From positions 38,140-102,139 of the forward strand of contig QANT01000396.1 in NCBI GenBank assembly GCA_003254885.1: 64,000 bases of DNA. Reading direction: 5' to 3'. Shown here piece after piece: positions 52,375 to 63,846 of the stretch. Source of the DNA: Purshia tridentata (lineage: Eukaryota > Streptophyta > Magnoliopsida > Rosales > Rosaceae). The notes under the pieces were generated by a model that saw only the letters and a program-made list of their open reading frames with translations, did no database searches and was not told the origin of the DNA. The translations under genes were made by a program, and so were the position numbers. Within the stretch, counting starts at the first letter, position 1; each line of letters starts with the position of its first letter.

Positions 52375-53167
52375 TTTGTTTGTATAGATGGATCAGACTC
52401 TTGCTCTATTTATCTGCAAGACTGCACCGATATTGCTCTGTTTTTGGACTGAACTCTGGTTTTAATTGGAACTTGCAGAAGGTTTGTTGAGCTTGTATGA
52501 TTTATTTAATCTTGGGAACCCCTTTTCTTCAGACCATGGAAGCAAAGAAACATGATTAACTATAGTTGGTCAAGGATCTCGATCCTGCTTTCTCTTTTTT
52601 GTCTTTTTTTTTCTTTACAGTTTGTACTGCTGAAAAGCATATTTGTGTCTGCACATGATGGTATTCACCAAAACGAAGTCCGCAAATGATGGACGGTCTT
52701 GTGTGTGTGTTTGTTTTTTTGGACGGTCTTGCTGTTTTTAAAGAAGTCAAAAAGAAAACATAGATTTGTGCATCGTATTCTTCTGAGAAATTCGCAGAAG
52801 TCTCTTTTTTCTATTAAACTAAGAGTGGCCTTCCTGCCACACTCATATTCTACTCTACCCCACCCATCCACTCTTTTTTCCCACCACCAAATTTTGAAAA
52901 AAAAATATAAAAATATAATCATTATAGAAAAAAATAAGTAAATAACTGACCTTCAAATTCTTCAATCCATAGTTCCATACACACAGTTGTAAAAATTTAC
53001 AAGCAAAAGATGCAATTAAAAAAAAATGAAAGGATGGTTTTAATTGAGGATAAACTGGAAGATAAAGTATTTTCTTCTTCCTTTTTTTTATAAATACATT
53101 TTCTTTCATTATTATTACAAAATGGAGCAGCATCTCAATAGATTTATTTTACAGAGTTAACAGCATG
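52375..53167. other. Promoter side of the secreted LRR gene and 3' region of EXO84
   Basis: Contains a TATA-like element at 52408-52415 for the LRR gene, a retroposon footprint at 52691-52731, and AT-rich DNA to the EXO84 stop. No other gene is visible. Confidence 0.55.
52691..52731 (-). repeat. Poly(T) insertion footprint between 11-bp direct repeats
   Basis: GGACGGTCTTG occurs at 52691-52701 and 52721-52731, flanking a 19-base (TG)n-T(n) insert. It sits about 320-355 bases upstream of the LRR gene ATG. The GT content makes replication slippage an alternative. Confidence 0.4.
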
Positions 53168-56100
53168 TTACTCTCTATAGTGGTGAGAAAAATTGGTCTC
53201 ACTTCCATGAGACTGGACCGATGGTGATGCAGTGGGGCTGGTAGCATCTTCTACGTTGGAGAAGTTGGCTTTCCCAGTCAACATCTTTATTGCTATTTGA
53301 GCCACTTCAGCAAACCAGTCATCCTCTGGCAATACACTGCCAAAAGAGAAAGACTGTTAAAGTAAAAAGAGCAATGTTCATATTCATAAATAAGCCTGTA
53401 AATTAAGGATGTAGCTTTACAATCCTCAATCCCACAAGAAGATCTGCGTATTTTTCAAGTTATTTACAATGGTGCCAACTGATCATTTTTCTCTTTTTGG
53501 AGTGAGCCTGACCCATATATATATATATATGTGTATATGTATTGTGTATACTGGTTATACCTGTAAGGGTCTACTCCAGTAGCAGTAACTGCATCAATAG
53601 CTCGAGCAATAATGTCTTTTATAACTTGATGAAGATTCCGAGACAGGTATCGGCCTTGTGATGCAAAAAGCAGCACGAACTGCATATCCAAATAGAACTG
53701 CAAGCATAGAAATCAAATGTATGTTAATATGAATCACATAGAACAAAAAATTAATTTAACACATCATGAGTAAGGACTTTGTTTAGTTCTTACTCATGAA
53801 TATGCATACATACCTGTTGAAGGCCAAGAGAACCTAATGGCCCTTCTTCTATTCCTGCCCAGAAGTTCTGATCATCAGAAAGCCACAGGATCACAGTCTC
53901 CGTCAGTCTCATTAGTAGAATAGTTGCAAACCTCTCCCTTCCTACAAACATTTCTGTTGTAATGTTTGCCATCCTTGTCAATTTTTCGAACATTTCCTGA
54001 AAAATAGGAGATGGGAAAAACTCAGGGTCTGGATTTCCATCCATACTTGTGTACATGTGCGCATTGAGACGCGTATCACCATCTTCTGTGAAGATGAGAT
54101 CAAGGGCATGTAGTCTGCAAAAGCTGTCTCTCAACTGTTCAACTGAGCGCTGAAGCCGCCTTTTCAATTCCCTGCTTGGATCCAGAACACGGCTTTGCCT
54201 GTCACCTCTTTTAGGGGTAGGGGCGTCCACTCTGTTACTCTGCTGACCCGCTTGCAAGGGCAAAAGCTTCATAGCAGCGCGGGGGAGTAGCTCATCTGCT
54301 AACAATGATGCATTTGCTAGCAAAGCTAATTGTTGGGCTTCTGTCTCTGCCAGCCTAACAATTTTATTTGCAGACCCTTCCAAGTTCTCCTCACTCTCCA
54401 CTGAACCAGGTAGTGCATTCATCAGCAAAGTGACATAGGAGTTGAACACTTGTAGAACCCCTTCTAATGTAGGTCCATCCAACTGCAGGATCTCGAGAGG
54501 CCCCACATCCTCAAGAAGTTCCTAAATCCAAATACATTGGCAAGTGGGAACATTAATTAGTGATGGAAGTTAAAAATCTCAGAACAATTAGTACTAAAGT
54601 GAAGGCAAGATCAATCACCTGAACCATTGAATTGAACCTGTGAGCACTGCTCGAAAGCTTTGGCTGGGATGCACTCACAGTACTAAGAGACATGGTAGAA
54701 CCCAAAGTTCGCGAGCCTGCTGGTGGATAAAGAAGCAACCAATCATCTGCAGCAGCCAATGCAGCACTGCTTTGTTCAATTCTTGTTAAGTTTCTGCTCT
54801 GTGCCTTTTCAAGAAAGGGCCTAAAGTTTCTCAGTAGAACAGGTGAGAGGCACAATCCGCGAGATTCTAACAAAGAACAGTGACCCAAGCATATGTGAAA
54901 ACACTCAGCAGCAACTCTTAGACTCCCGGCGGCGGCTGCTGAAGCCAGAACATGCCTTTTTAGGAGAAGAGCAAGCTCCTCGGTCCTTTTGACTGCCCAA
55001 GTCACAAGCTCGGATGTGTAAGCAGGCTCCTCATTGAAAACTGCCAAGGAATCAGTTGCTGCTTGTGCAATGCTTGAAAAGACTAGTTGTGAAAGACCAG
55101 CAATGTATGCTCCTCCATATGAAGTGCAAGATGCGGTAAGACTTTGCATATTGGACTGCAACTTTTGGTGGTGAGAATTAAGTAGCAATGTATGGGCACG
55201 GGGACCATCCCCGAGCTTTTTGAGAGCTAAAACAGCTGAGCGAAGCTCAACAATGCGAGTGGAAGGTTGGGACATAATCTGTGCAAGCTGATCTATTAAT
55301 TTTTGTCTGTGTTCAGTGATAGTAGTCTGCAATGACAAGTATACATCTGGGCTCAATTTTTGCCTATGATTAGCTTGTTCCGCTTTTTTTTCTCCTTCAT
55401 CCAATGCAGCCAAAGCTTCTTCCACTCTTCTTTCAGCCAAGAGAACTTCAAGGGAGTCCAAAAATTCTGCGAACCAATTTTCTGTCTCAGAAAGCTCCCT
55501 ATATTCATCAAATATGTCCTTATTGGTTAAATTTTCATTGCCAGTAGACAATGAATCAACTAGAAATCCTTCAGATAAACCATGAACTAAAGCTGCCTGA
55601 GTAGATAAAAGATTTCTCATGGAAAGGAGCTGTCCCTCGAGTTCAATAATCTCCTTAGATGTGCTGCAAAATTAATGAACCAATATAAACAGTTTCATGT
55701 TGTAATATATGCTCCAAAACAAATCACAGTCAATCTGAATTAAATTACAGGCATATTTTACTCTCTTTTGATTGTTGAATTTCTTGTAAATCATATATAA
55801 ACAAGGAACCTCCAATTATTAAAGATACAGTTAGATGACAATTCATTCTATTATAGTTCAAAATTCCTATACCAATTTTCTTATGTTCACCTCAAAAAGA
55901 ATTTTCTTAAAAGATCTTTATAATTTCAGTGAACAAAGGTTGGCATTGGAGAGTTATAATTTCTACAAGAATTTGCAAGTACTGTGCATGCATCTAATAG
56001 ATATAATTTCCACTTTGAAAATAATATTACATTCTAAGAAGATTGATTAATGGGGCTCACCGAATAAAGGCCGAATAATTAGCATACACACTTTTACGCA

Positions 56101-56413
56101 TTTCCTCTGCAGATGCCTTCTTGAGCTCTACAAGGTAAGTGCACAGGTACTTTATCTCCTGTCAGCATGCAATTGGTTAAACTGTAAAACCCTGTACGTG
56201 TTCTGCAGGCAATTCATCTTACATAGCAGTAAAATTCTTCACCATGCATGTAATTTTTGTTCGCTTAATGTATAGATATTGTAGAAATTAATAGTTATTC
56301 ATGAGGGCAATTCACAATGATTATAATTTGGGTTTAAAACACAGACCCCATAGCAACAGAGTAGCATACACATGATGATCATGAACCTATTACTCCAAGG
56401 CTAGCACAGAGAC

Positions 56414-56457
<44 letters not shown>

Positions 56458-56629
56458 TCTCACTCATGTTTGTGCATTTGGAGGTGAGGTAGTCATCTGG
56501 GTTGAACTGAGAGGATTTAAAGACCTTAATCCTATCGCTGAGTGGTAGACTTTGTTCAAGTTCCCACGTGTCTCCTATGCTTGACGAAATCGATCCTTTT
56601 GAAAGATGTGATATCGTCGTCGAGTCCAT
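53168..56629 (-). CDS. EXO84: Exocyst complex subunit EXO84 (A/B-type)
   Basis: Subunit of the octameric exocyst that tethers secretory vesicles to the plasma membrane. Exons: 56456-56629, 56061-56158, 54619-55663, 53814-54521, 53561-53697 and 53168-53336, all GT-AG, giving 776 residues. The N-terminal EXO84/VPS51-type coiled-coil segment reads ASAEEMRKSVYANYSAFIRT followed by SKEIIELEGQLLSMRNLL, strongly conserved in plant EXO84A/B. The central and C-terminal helical-rod region includes LNAHMYTSMDGNPDPEFFPS and VILWLSDDQNFWAGIEE. The protein ends with a Ser-rich disordered tail. The start at 56629 gives a conserved N-terminus (LPLSDRIKVFKSSQFNPDDY). Intron 1 begins GTCTCTCTCT, so its donor is embedded in a microsatellite. 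EXO84A versus B is not decided. Confidence 0.95.
53517..53530. repeat. (AT)n run in EXO84 intron 5
   Basis: Seven AT units in the intron between exons 5 and 6 (53337-53560). Confidence 0.8.
56414..56454. repeat. (GA)n microsatellite abutting the EXO84 intron 1 donor
   Basis: About twenty GA units, read as CT on the gene strand, that run into the splice donor at 56454-56455. The intron therefore starts GTCTCTCT, with no consensus base at positions +3 to +5. Confidence 0.9.
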
Positions 56630-57708
56630 TCTTAATTATTCTTCACCGTTTCTGTATTCTCAACAATAAGTAATTAATTTCTCACAGTGGATGTGTTTAT
56701 CAATTCGGATGCCAACCTGCATACAAAAAATTAAAGAAAGCCAGAGAAAACCATCCAAATAAACAATCTCATTTCTTCCTGATCACAGAGAGAGAGAGAG
56801 AGAGAAAGCTTCAGGTGGAAGACATAGGGTGGTAAACAAACATGCCTTGCAGGCTCGTTGCAGCCATTACAAACACGTAGGACTCGCTTGGTTTGTTGTG
56901 GATATCTATCCTAACCATCAATTGGCCCATAAATCAATCTACCATAGCCGTTGGATATTCATCACTTATTTATTTATTATTTTGAATTTACGTTTCACTT
57001 GTCTCTTGGAAAATAATACTGTATCTGTATGTATATTTTTTTTATAAGATTACGATAAGGTAATTTTTCAAATTACTTGTCATATCCAGATATATAACAG
57101 TTATATTAGGATGTGTTATGATGCATAAAAATGTTAATAAAAAACATTGTACATATATATATAGTAAACAATTTATAATTAATGAAGTACCAAAAGGGCA
57201 ATTAATAATTAATTTTGGTTTGTTATGGGACTAAGAAATTGTTATGGTCATTTGTGATTGTGGGTGATACAACATTGATTGACAACATTCAATTGATATC
57301 ATGTTAATTATGTGGCAATTGATTTAGTATATGTCACGCAATGTCAATTATTGTGCCAAACTATATTTTTACTTTTTACGTAATGTTTTAACATAAGTTC
57401 TTCTAATAAATTCATTTTTCAACCTATATATTTTGGCAAATGCAATTAATAATTTAAGAATAATAAGTTGCAATTGTAAATTTGTAACTAAGTTTCCTTA
57501 AAAAAGAAAAGAAAAAGGAAACCTCCATTAATGGTGACCAATATTCCAAAAAAAGGATAGGAAAATACAAATAAATATTTTTCTTCTTGAATCTGATTCT
57601 TGACACACATTCTCTTTTATTTTTCCCCTTTATTTATTTCTATATATTGATTAAATCAAAAAGTAAATATACGAGATTACCATTCTATACTATTATAAAG
57701 GTAGGCAG
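56630..57708. other. EXO84 promoter side and spacer to GPAT
   Basis: Contains a (GA)n run at about 56786-56806 in the likely EXO84 leader or promoter, then very AT-rich DNA. No gene is visible. Confidence 0.55.
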
Positions 57709-59382
57709 CTAACATCCCATGACTTTGTTGGGTTGGCGCAAAGGCTTCTCAACAACAGTCCCATCGTTCCCAGCAAGAGCCCGGTACTTGTCCTTCCTGG
57801 TAAACCCGGTGTATTCATACGAAAGACTCGCCGCTATAACCCTCTGTATGTAATTGGCCACGTCATGGCTCGACTTCCCAGACGCGCACGTGAGCTCCGG
57901 AGACAACTTGTTGAGGAACGTGACCTCGTACGCCGGCCTCGGGTTCATGAAGAAGTAAAACGGGTCCATCCCCTTCCACCCGCGAGCGGTGGTCCCATGA
58001 AACATGCTCATCCGGTTCACCATCGCCACCGGGACGAGCTGGTCGGTCAGCTCCGCGAAAAGTGCGGAGAAGCGGAGAAGGAACGGTTCCCGACAAGTGG
58101 TCCCCTCTGGGCAGATTGCCAGGTCACCCTCTTCTAGAAGCTTCTTGATCATGGCGGCGTCCCTGGCGCGGTCGCGCCTGAGGCGGACGGTCTTGATTGG
58201 GGAGATGAACTCGGAGAGGCGCGAGACGGAGTACGTGACCGCGGGGATGGGGCGGCCGAGGGCGGTGGAGAGGAAGATGGGGTCGAGGAGGGTTCGGTGG
58301 GAGCAGATGAAAAGGACGCCTGAGTGCCCCGTGGATTTTTTGGGAGGGGGCGGTGGGGTGCCCTTAACAGTGACACGGACGCCAAGGGCCCAGAAGGCGT
58401 AGTAGACCACCGGCATGGGGAGGAGGGACCCGGCGGCGATACGGAGGCAGGCGAGGATAAAGCCGATGGGGATCCATAGAAGGGTGAGCAGCGCCGTAAG
58501 AGGGGTTGGCTTTTGGACTAGGCGCCCGTCGTGGAAGATTATGGGTTTTGGGAGCTTCTCCTTGGTTACTGCTTCTACTTCTGGATTTGCTGCCACCATG
58601 TAACCCTCCTGCGACATTTCATGCATGTTTAATTAACTTTTAATTAATATGGTTATGATTAGGTATAGAGTTAAGGAAAGATTTATATATAAAGTGGTTA
58701 AAGACGTGTACGTAGTTTGAATGAGACTTGAATTTGGGTAGTTGTAATAGAAATTAAGAAGAAAAGTGGGAACCTTGCAGAGTGCCATGAAAGGAATGTC
58801 AGTGTGCCTATCACCGAGCCCAATATCTGGCTGAGATTCACCAAAAGCCTTCTTAAGAGCATCGGCTTTGTTGTTACCCACAAGCACACCAGGCGGGGTA
58901 ACAAACCCAGTGGCCTTACCCTTAAAAGTTTGTATCTCAGTCCCCAAAACCGTATCAAACCCAATAAAATCCTTCAAAAACGCCTCCACCATAATCCTCG
59001 GATTCGCAGTAAGAATGCACCGCTTTTCACACGCAGACAGCACGCGCCAAGACTCCGGGTGCAGATCACTCGAGTAAAATTTAGGCAGCACAGCTCGCGC
59101 CACTGACTCAATCTCGGACACCTTCACCCCAGCAAATGTGGCAAAGATGAGAACTTGGATTCCGGCAGATTCAGAGACCAAGTAGTAGAGGAGTCCGGCT
59201 AATGGGGACAGGAAAAGCAACAAGAGAAGCCTCATAATCCCACCTACCTCGAAAGCTACGAGAGCGAAGTAGGGGAAGGAGTTGCGGCCTCTCAGTAAGG
59301 TTCCATCCATGTCAGCAACCACCGTGTGATTTTCGCGGTTCATTGAGGAGCACTTGTCCACGGTTGGGAAGATGGTGGCCAT
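57709..59382 (-). CDS. GPAT: Land-plant sn-2 glycerol-3-phosphate acyltransferase (cutin/suberin type)
   Basis: ER enzyme that acylates glycerol 3-phosphate at sn-2 with oxidised acyl-CoAs for cutin or suberin. Exons: 58774-59382 and 57709-58608, GT-AG, giving 502 residues. The N-terminal HAD-type phosphatase domain has ADMDGT (Asp24, Asp26) and GDRHTD, both intact, so it may release phosphate to give 2-monoacylglycerol, as GPAT4/6/8 do. Hydrophobic segments lie near residues 40-65 and 240-270. The acyltransferase motifs are HRTLLDP (His307, Asp312) and [20 protein letters not shown] (from about residue 369). The C-terminus ([36 protein letters not shown]) is closer to GPAT5/7. The mix leaves the exact clade open. 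An ATG at 59412 lies only about 20 bases from the TATA box, so 59382 is the likely start. Confidence 0.93.
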
Positions 59383-59430
59383 AGCAGCTAGTTTAATTTC
59401 ATACACGTACAAGTTGTACGTGCGTGTTGG

Positions 59431-59440
59431 GTATATATAC
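59431..59440 (-). promoter_or_regulatory. TATA box of the GPAT gene
   Basis: GTATATATAC, the same on both strands. Transcription would start about 30 bases further on, near 59405, leaving a short leader of about 20-25 bases before ATG 59382 and excluding ATG 59412. Confidence 0.6.
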
Positions 59441-60569
59441 AGAGGGAGAAATATTTATCAAGTGTATAAGTTTCTGTATTTAATGAATTATTTATCCATT
59501 AAAATGAAAAAGTTGGGTTTGACATTAATTGACAGAGATCCAGCTTAGTTATATGTGGCATATCCAAGAGTAGGAGACCCTTGTTTTTGGAGTAGAAGCA
59601 ATATAGGGGTGCGCGCAATTTGTTGCTGTCTTTATTTGTTTCCATCGCCACCTGTTGTCTTGTCGATCTTCCATGTCGCATGGCCAAGATGATATCGTAG
59701 CTACTACTACTATTATTATCATCTTGAATTGCTTAATTAATCAATTTTATTTTACTCAACATGCATGTCATGACTTAAATCCAAATATAAAAGGTTAGTT
59801 CTCGTAATATTAAGTCTTGATGAATTCGTGACATGATCATATATATGATACTACAAATTTGTGCCATATAGCGTTAATCAACCAACCAATAAATAAGAGA
59901 AGTTTGTAGATATGTTGCAATATATATAGAAATAAAAAGCCCAACAGAATATGATTTTTGTTTTTGGTGCTAAATTATGCGTCTAAGACTTGTTAGACAA
60001 GATAAAACTGGGGTTTGTGTCGATGAAAAAAACAAAACAAAAAAGAACATTACGTTTGGGTTAAATAGCCCGGCCAGCAACAAGTGGTTGGTGATCGATA
60101 TACAATATTAAGTTTACGTGAGACTAAAGTCTATACATGCAGCACCAATTTTCTGTCTTTCTCTATATCCTTAATTAGTTATTTCTTCTGTATTGAAATT
60201 GTAAAAACTCATGTCTCTGCTTCATCTTCATTACATTCATGTATTTAGCTATGATTCCATTCATTTAAAAGCTATGAATTCCACTCATTTATGTTGCTAT
60301 GAATTCTATGAATTAAGTAATATGCAGTCTTCAAGTGCGCCCAAACTAAACTCAAGTTTTTATATATGTCAAATTTCTAATATTTTCTTTTTTATATTTT
60401 GGTAAGTGATATATGAGTTAATTTATCTGATGGCATGAGGATTTGATGAATCTGATGCATTTTATTAACATGAACAACTAAGTGCTCATAACATAACTCA
60501 GGATAGAAAAATGTCCAACCTACTTAATTAAGATCGCTGACAGAGAATGAGGTTTGTTTGTATTTGTTA

Positions 60570-62174
60570 TTAGGGAAATGATTTTGGGCCTCAAAAGATT
60601 GTGTCTCAATCCTATATGGCAAAATTAATTGTACACATCACAATATCAAATTAAAATCATTTTTATTAAAAGACCATCTTATCCTCTAAAATGTAATAAC
60701 CCTAATTCATCTTACCAATTTTAATTATTCAATTTCTTCTCCAAGACCCTTCCAATCTTATATTCCTAATTCATCTTTCATCTTCTCTTTCAATTCCTTA
60801 AATTTAACTTCTTTTTTATAATAAAAGTAAAATTTTATATCTACTAGGTTGATATTTTATATTCTTTTATATCCTTTTTCAATCATATGAAGGGTTGAAA
60901 TCGAAGAAGAAGGTGAGGAAGAGGTGGGAGAGAAATGGGGGTTTTGGGATGTGCTGTTAGAGATTGGTTTTGGGTATACCAGTTTTGAGTATTAATTTCA
61001 ACCTTTGCCTTTTTAGTGCTTAAAATTCAGCAATAATGAGACAAAGGCAAGAGGCCCAGGATAGTTTTGATTACATTGAGGACAAACTTAGAGTCTGTTT
61101 AATTTTTCTATTTTTCTCTCTGATTGTTTGGCAAGTGGGTTAACGTTTTATGTGTTTGTGTTTAGAATTCTCTTAGTTATAAGGTAAATTAGTTCTTTCT
61201 TTTGTTGTGGGATAAGTGATGAGAAAAGAATAATTAAAGAGGGAGATTTTAAAGCCTAATGAGTGGAAGATAAATAAAATCATGGATTATGGCATGAACA
61301 GAACTTTGTCTATGTTGCAGGATGTGTAGCGCTGGGCTATGGCGTACGTAATGATATGATTACTGTTTGAGTGAATGATTATTAGTGAATAACAGATGAA
61401 CCTTGCAGATAAGATTGATTATTTTGAACACCTATGCAATGCCAAGTTTTGCCTTGCTCCCCGTGGGAAATCATCATGGACTCTTCGATTTTATGAGGCT
61501 TTCTTTGTGCTCTCTCTCTCATAAACTCATTCTAAAGAACCAACTACTGGAACCAAATGGATTTACCTTTGTTAAGTTTCAAAACATGGCTATGCTAATT
61601 TTTGTTAGTATAATTTTTATGTTTGGCTTTGGGTTAATTGAGTACCATATTCCCTTCCCTTCTACAATTTGTTTTTCTCATGTTTACTTTCTAACTTTGT
61701 GGCTTCAAAGCAAGACAAATTAAACAAACTATAAAAGTAAAAATCGCTAGAATTGAAGATGATTACAATGAGATTTTCCCTTCTTTTATATGTATACTCA
61801 AAAATTTTTATGATGAAGAGATATATGGTGGACTAATTGTTTAGGCCGGGTTCTACTTCTTAAACTTTCCTTTTTTTTCATCAAACATGCTATTTAGTAT
61901 TTTAGTTTAGGAATAAAAATATGGTGGACTAATTGTTTAGGCCGGGTTCTACTTAAACTTTTTTTTTTTTCATCGAACATGCTATTTAGTATTTTATTTT
62001 AGGAATAAAATCTTTTTTATTAGATTTTTTAAGAAGGTTAAGTAAGGCTTTTTATAGGCTTATGTGGCATTAAAATTTAATAATTTAATTGACATGAATA
62101 TTACATGTCATCGAGGCACAATTGAGGCACAAATTTCTGAGGCCCTTTAGCACTCTCCTTGTTATTATCCCTAA
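60570..62174. mobile_element. Candidate non-autonomous DNA transposon with terminal inverted repeats
   Basis: The left end starts TTAGGGA and, 16 bases in, reads GGGCCTCAAAAGATTGTG then TCTCAAT. The right end, reverse-complemented, starts TTAGGGA and, 29 bases in, reads GGGCCTCAGAAATTTGTG then CCTCAAT. The inner 25-base block differs at only about four sites. Both flanks carry TA just outside the ends, which would fit a TA target duplication. The 1.6 kb between has no transposase-like frame. It is probably an old or non-autonomous insertion; the superfamily is not decided. Confidence 0.5.
61823..62010 (+). repeat. Tandem duplication, two copies of about 95 bp
   Basis: The unit begins ATATGGTGGACTAATTG, continues TTTAGGCCGGGTTCTACTT, and ends TTTAGGAATAAAA. 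Copies lie at about 61823-61918 and 61919-62010, differing by a small deletion and the length of an inner poly(T). Confidence 0.9.
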
Positions 62175-63740
62175 TATGGCTCTTATTTTGTGTTTATATG
62201 TTTCTATAGCCTTTCCTTCTAAATTTATAATAGCATTAAGACGGACTAATTATAAGAGGAAAAACCTATATTCATTCCAATCCCTCCAACAATGGTAGGA
62301 TTAAATAGTCATCTTCTTTCCCCATCTTCTTCCATATATAAGTTATATGATATTATTCATGTTTTTTTTTAATATACATGAATTTAGCTATTTATTCTAC
62401 AATAATGTTTGGGATCCCGAATTCATATTCCAAATTTAGATCTCAAATACAAATATTAATGTTTTACTTATAATATAATTAATAATACTTAAAGTGCACC
62501 ATGTATGAATCAGTAAATCTAAATTTGGGATATAAATTTGAGACTCCTAATATTGTTATTTATCATATCTAATGATAACAATACCTCACTGTTCTAATAT
62601 TTAAAACATATATAATTATATATTGATAGATTCCTTTGGTTATCAGATGCAGGGTGTACAATTGTATAATGTTCTTACAAACATTATTCAAAATCCACCA
62701 AGAGGAAAATTTTGCATTCCAAAATGACAAGGTCCATAGCCTTCGGCAAAAGTGACAGGATGAAAGTATAAGATTCGAGTCTAAAAAGGAGATGTGATGT
62801 GAGATATATGAGATGAAAATGGGTTGGTTTGGTTGAAATGAAAATAACTTAAAAACAATAAAGAATACATTTATGATATTTTGATAGATAAAGATTTTTT
62901 TTAATTTTTGTCTCGGGGAGACAAGTGGCAGACAACTAAGTTGGAACAAGTGGCAATATTTAAATTTTAAAAATGCACTAAGGAATAATAAGATATGCCC
63001 AACGATTAAATACGCCACCACCAACCAAACTGACTCAAAAATAAGTCTTCAAGTGGCCACCACGGCCCACCCCATCGGTGGGAAGCCCAACAATTGAAGT
63101 AATGTTCCCAACGGTCACAGCCTTAAATTCCCGAATCTTAACTAGTCCGTGGTGTAAAGTAAAACCAACAATTAAACATTTTCAATTTTATTCCTAACCT
63201 TAAATAAGGCTAGACCCATTGCCATGACAACTTTTAAATTATTCTACCGCGGATAAAATTGTGCATGTTCTTTTACCCAAAGGTGATTAGTAATTTTAAG
63301 TTGAGAATGACACAAGTTCTCTTATTTTATAAATCATTTAACGAGACCATTTTTATACTCACTCAACAATCTAATTATCATGAGTCATTATTAAATTACT
63401 GTTTGTTAATTTATTTAATGACAATTAAATGACTAGATAGTTCCTAATTTATTAGTCTTATTTGCATTGGTGTTTCTCAAGTTTTTCTTAATAGTGTGTG
63501 AACCCTCGGGGTGGCGGAGGATTGGTAATAGCAACCATGGAGAAAGTGAGGAGTTTATTTAGAAGAGTTATATTAAATGTATCAATTATTATTTCAACTC
63601 TTTGAATATTAGTTAATGTAATGGTATTATAGCAATAATATTTATATCAGAGTTCACTCTAAATATTATCTATCACCAAAAAATTTAATTTTGAATTTCA
63701 ATAAAATTTCAAGAATTCAAAACAATTAAAGCTTTTAATA

Positions 63741-63846
63741 AAATTTGGATAATAATATTTTAAAGCCTCAAAAAAATATTAAAAAAACTTAGTATAAATT
63801 TGGATAATAATATTTTAAAACCTCAAAAAAATATTAAAAAAACTTT
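63741..63846 (+). repeat. Tandem duplication, two copies of about 54 bp
   Basis: The unit begins AAATTTGGATAATAATATTT and ends with AAAAAAACTT. Copies start at 63741 and 63796 and differ at one or two bases. Confidence 0.9.

Noticed and set aside
57733-58602. Long frames opposite or shifted within GPAT exon 2
   Set aside because: GC-rich coding DNA makes long shadow frames; the minus-strand GPAT frame explains the region.
61403-63024. 106- and 151-codon frames in the gene-free region
   Set aside because: Hydrophobic low-complexity translation of AT-rich DNA; the first lies inside the repeat-bounded element. No similarity I recognise.
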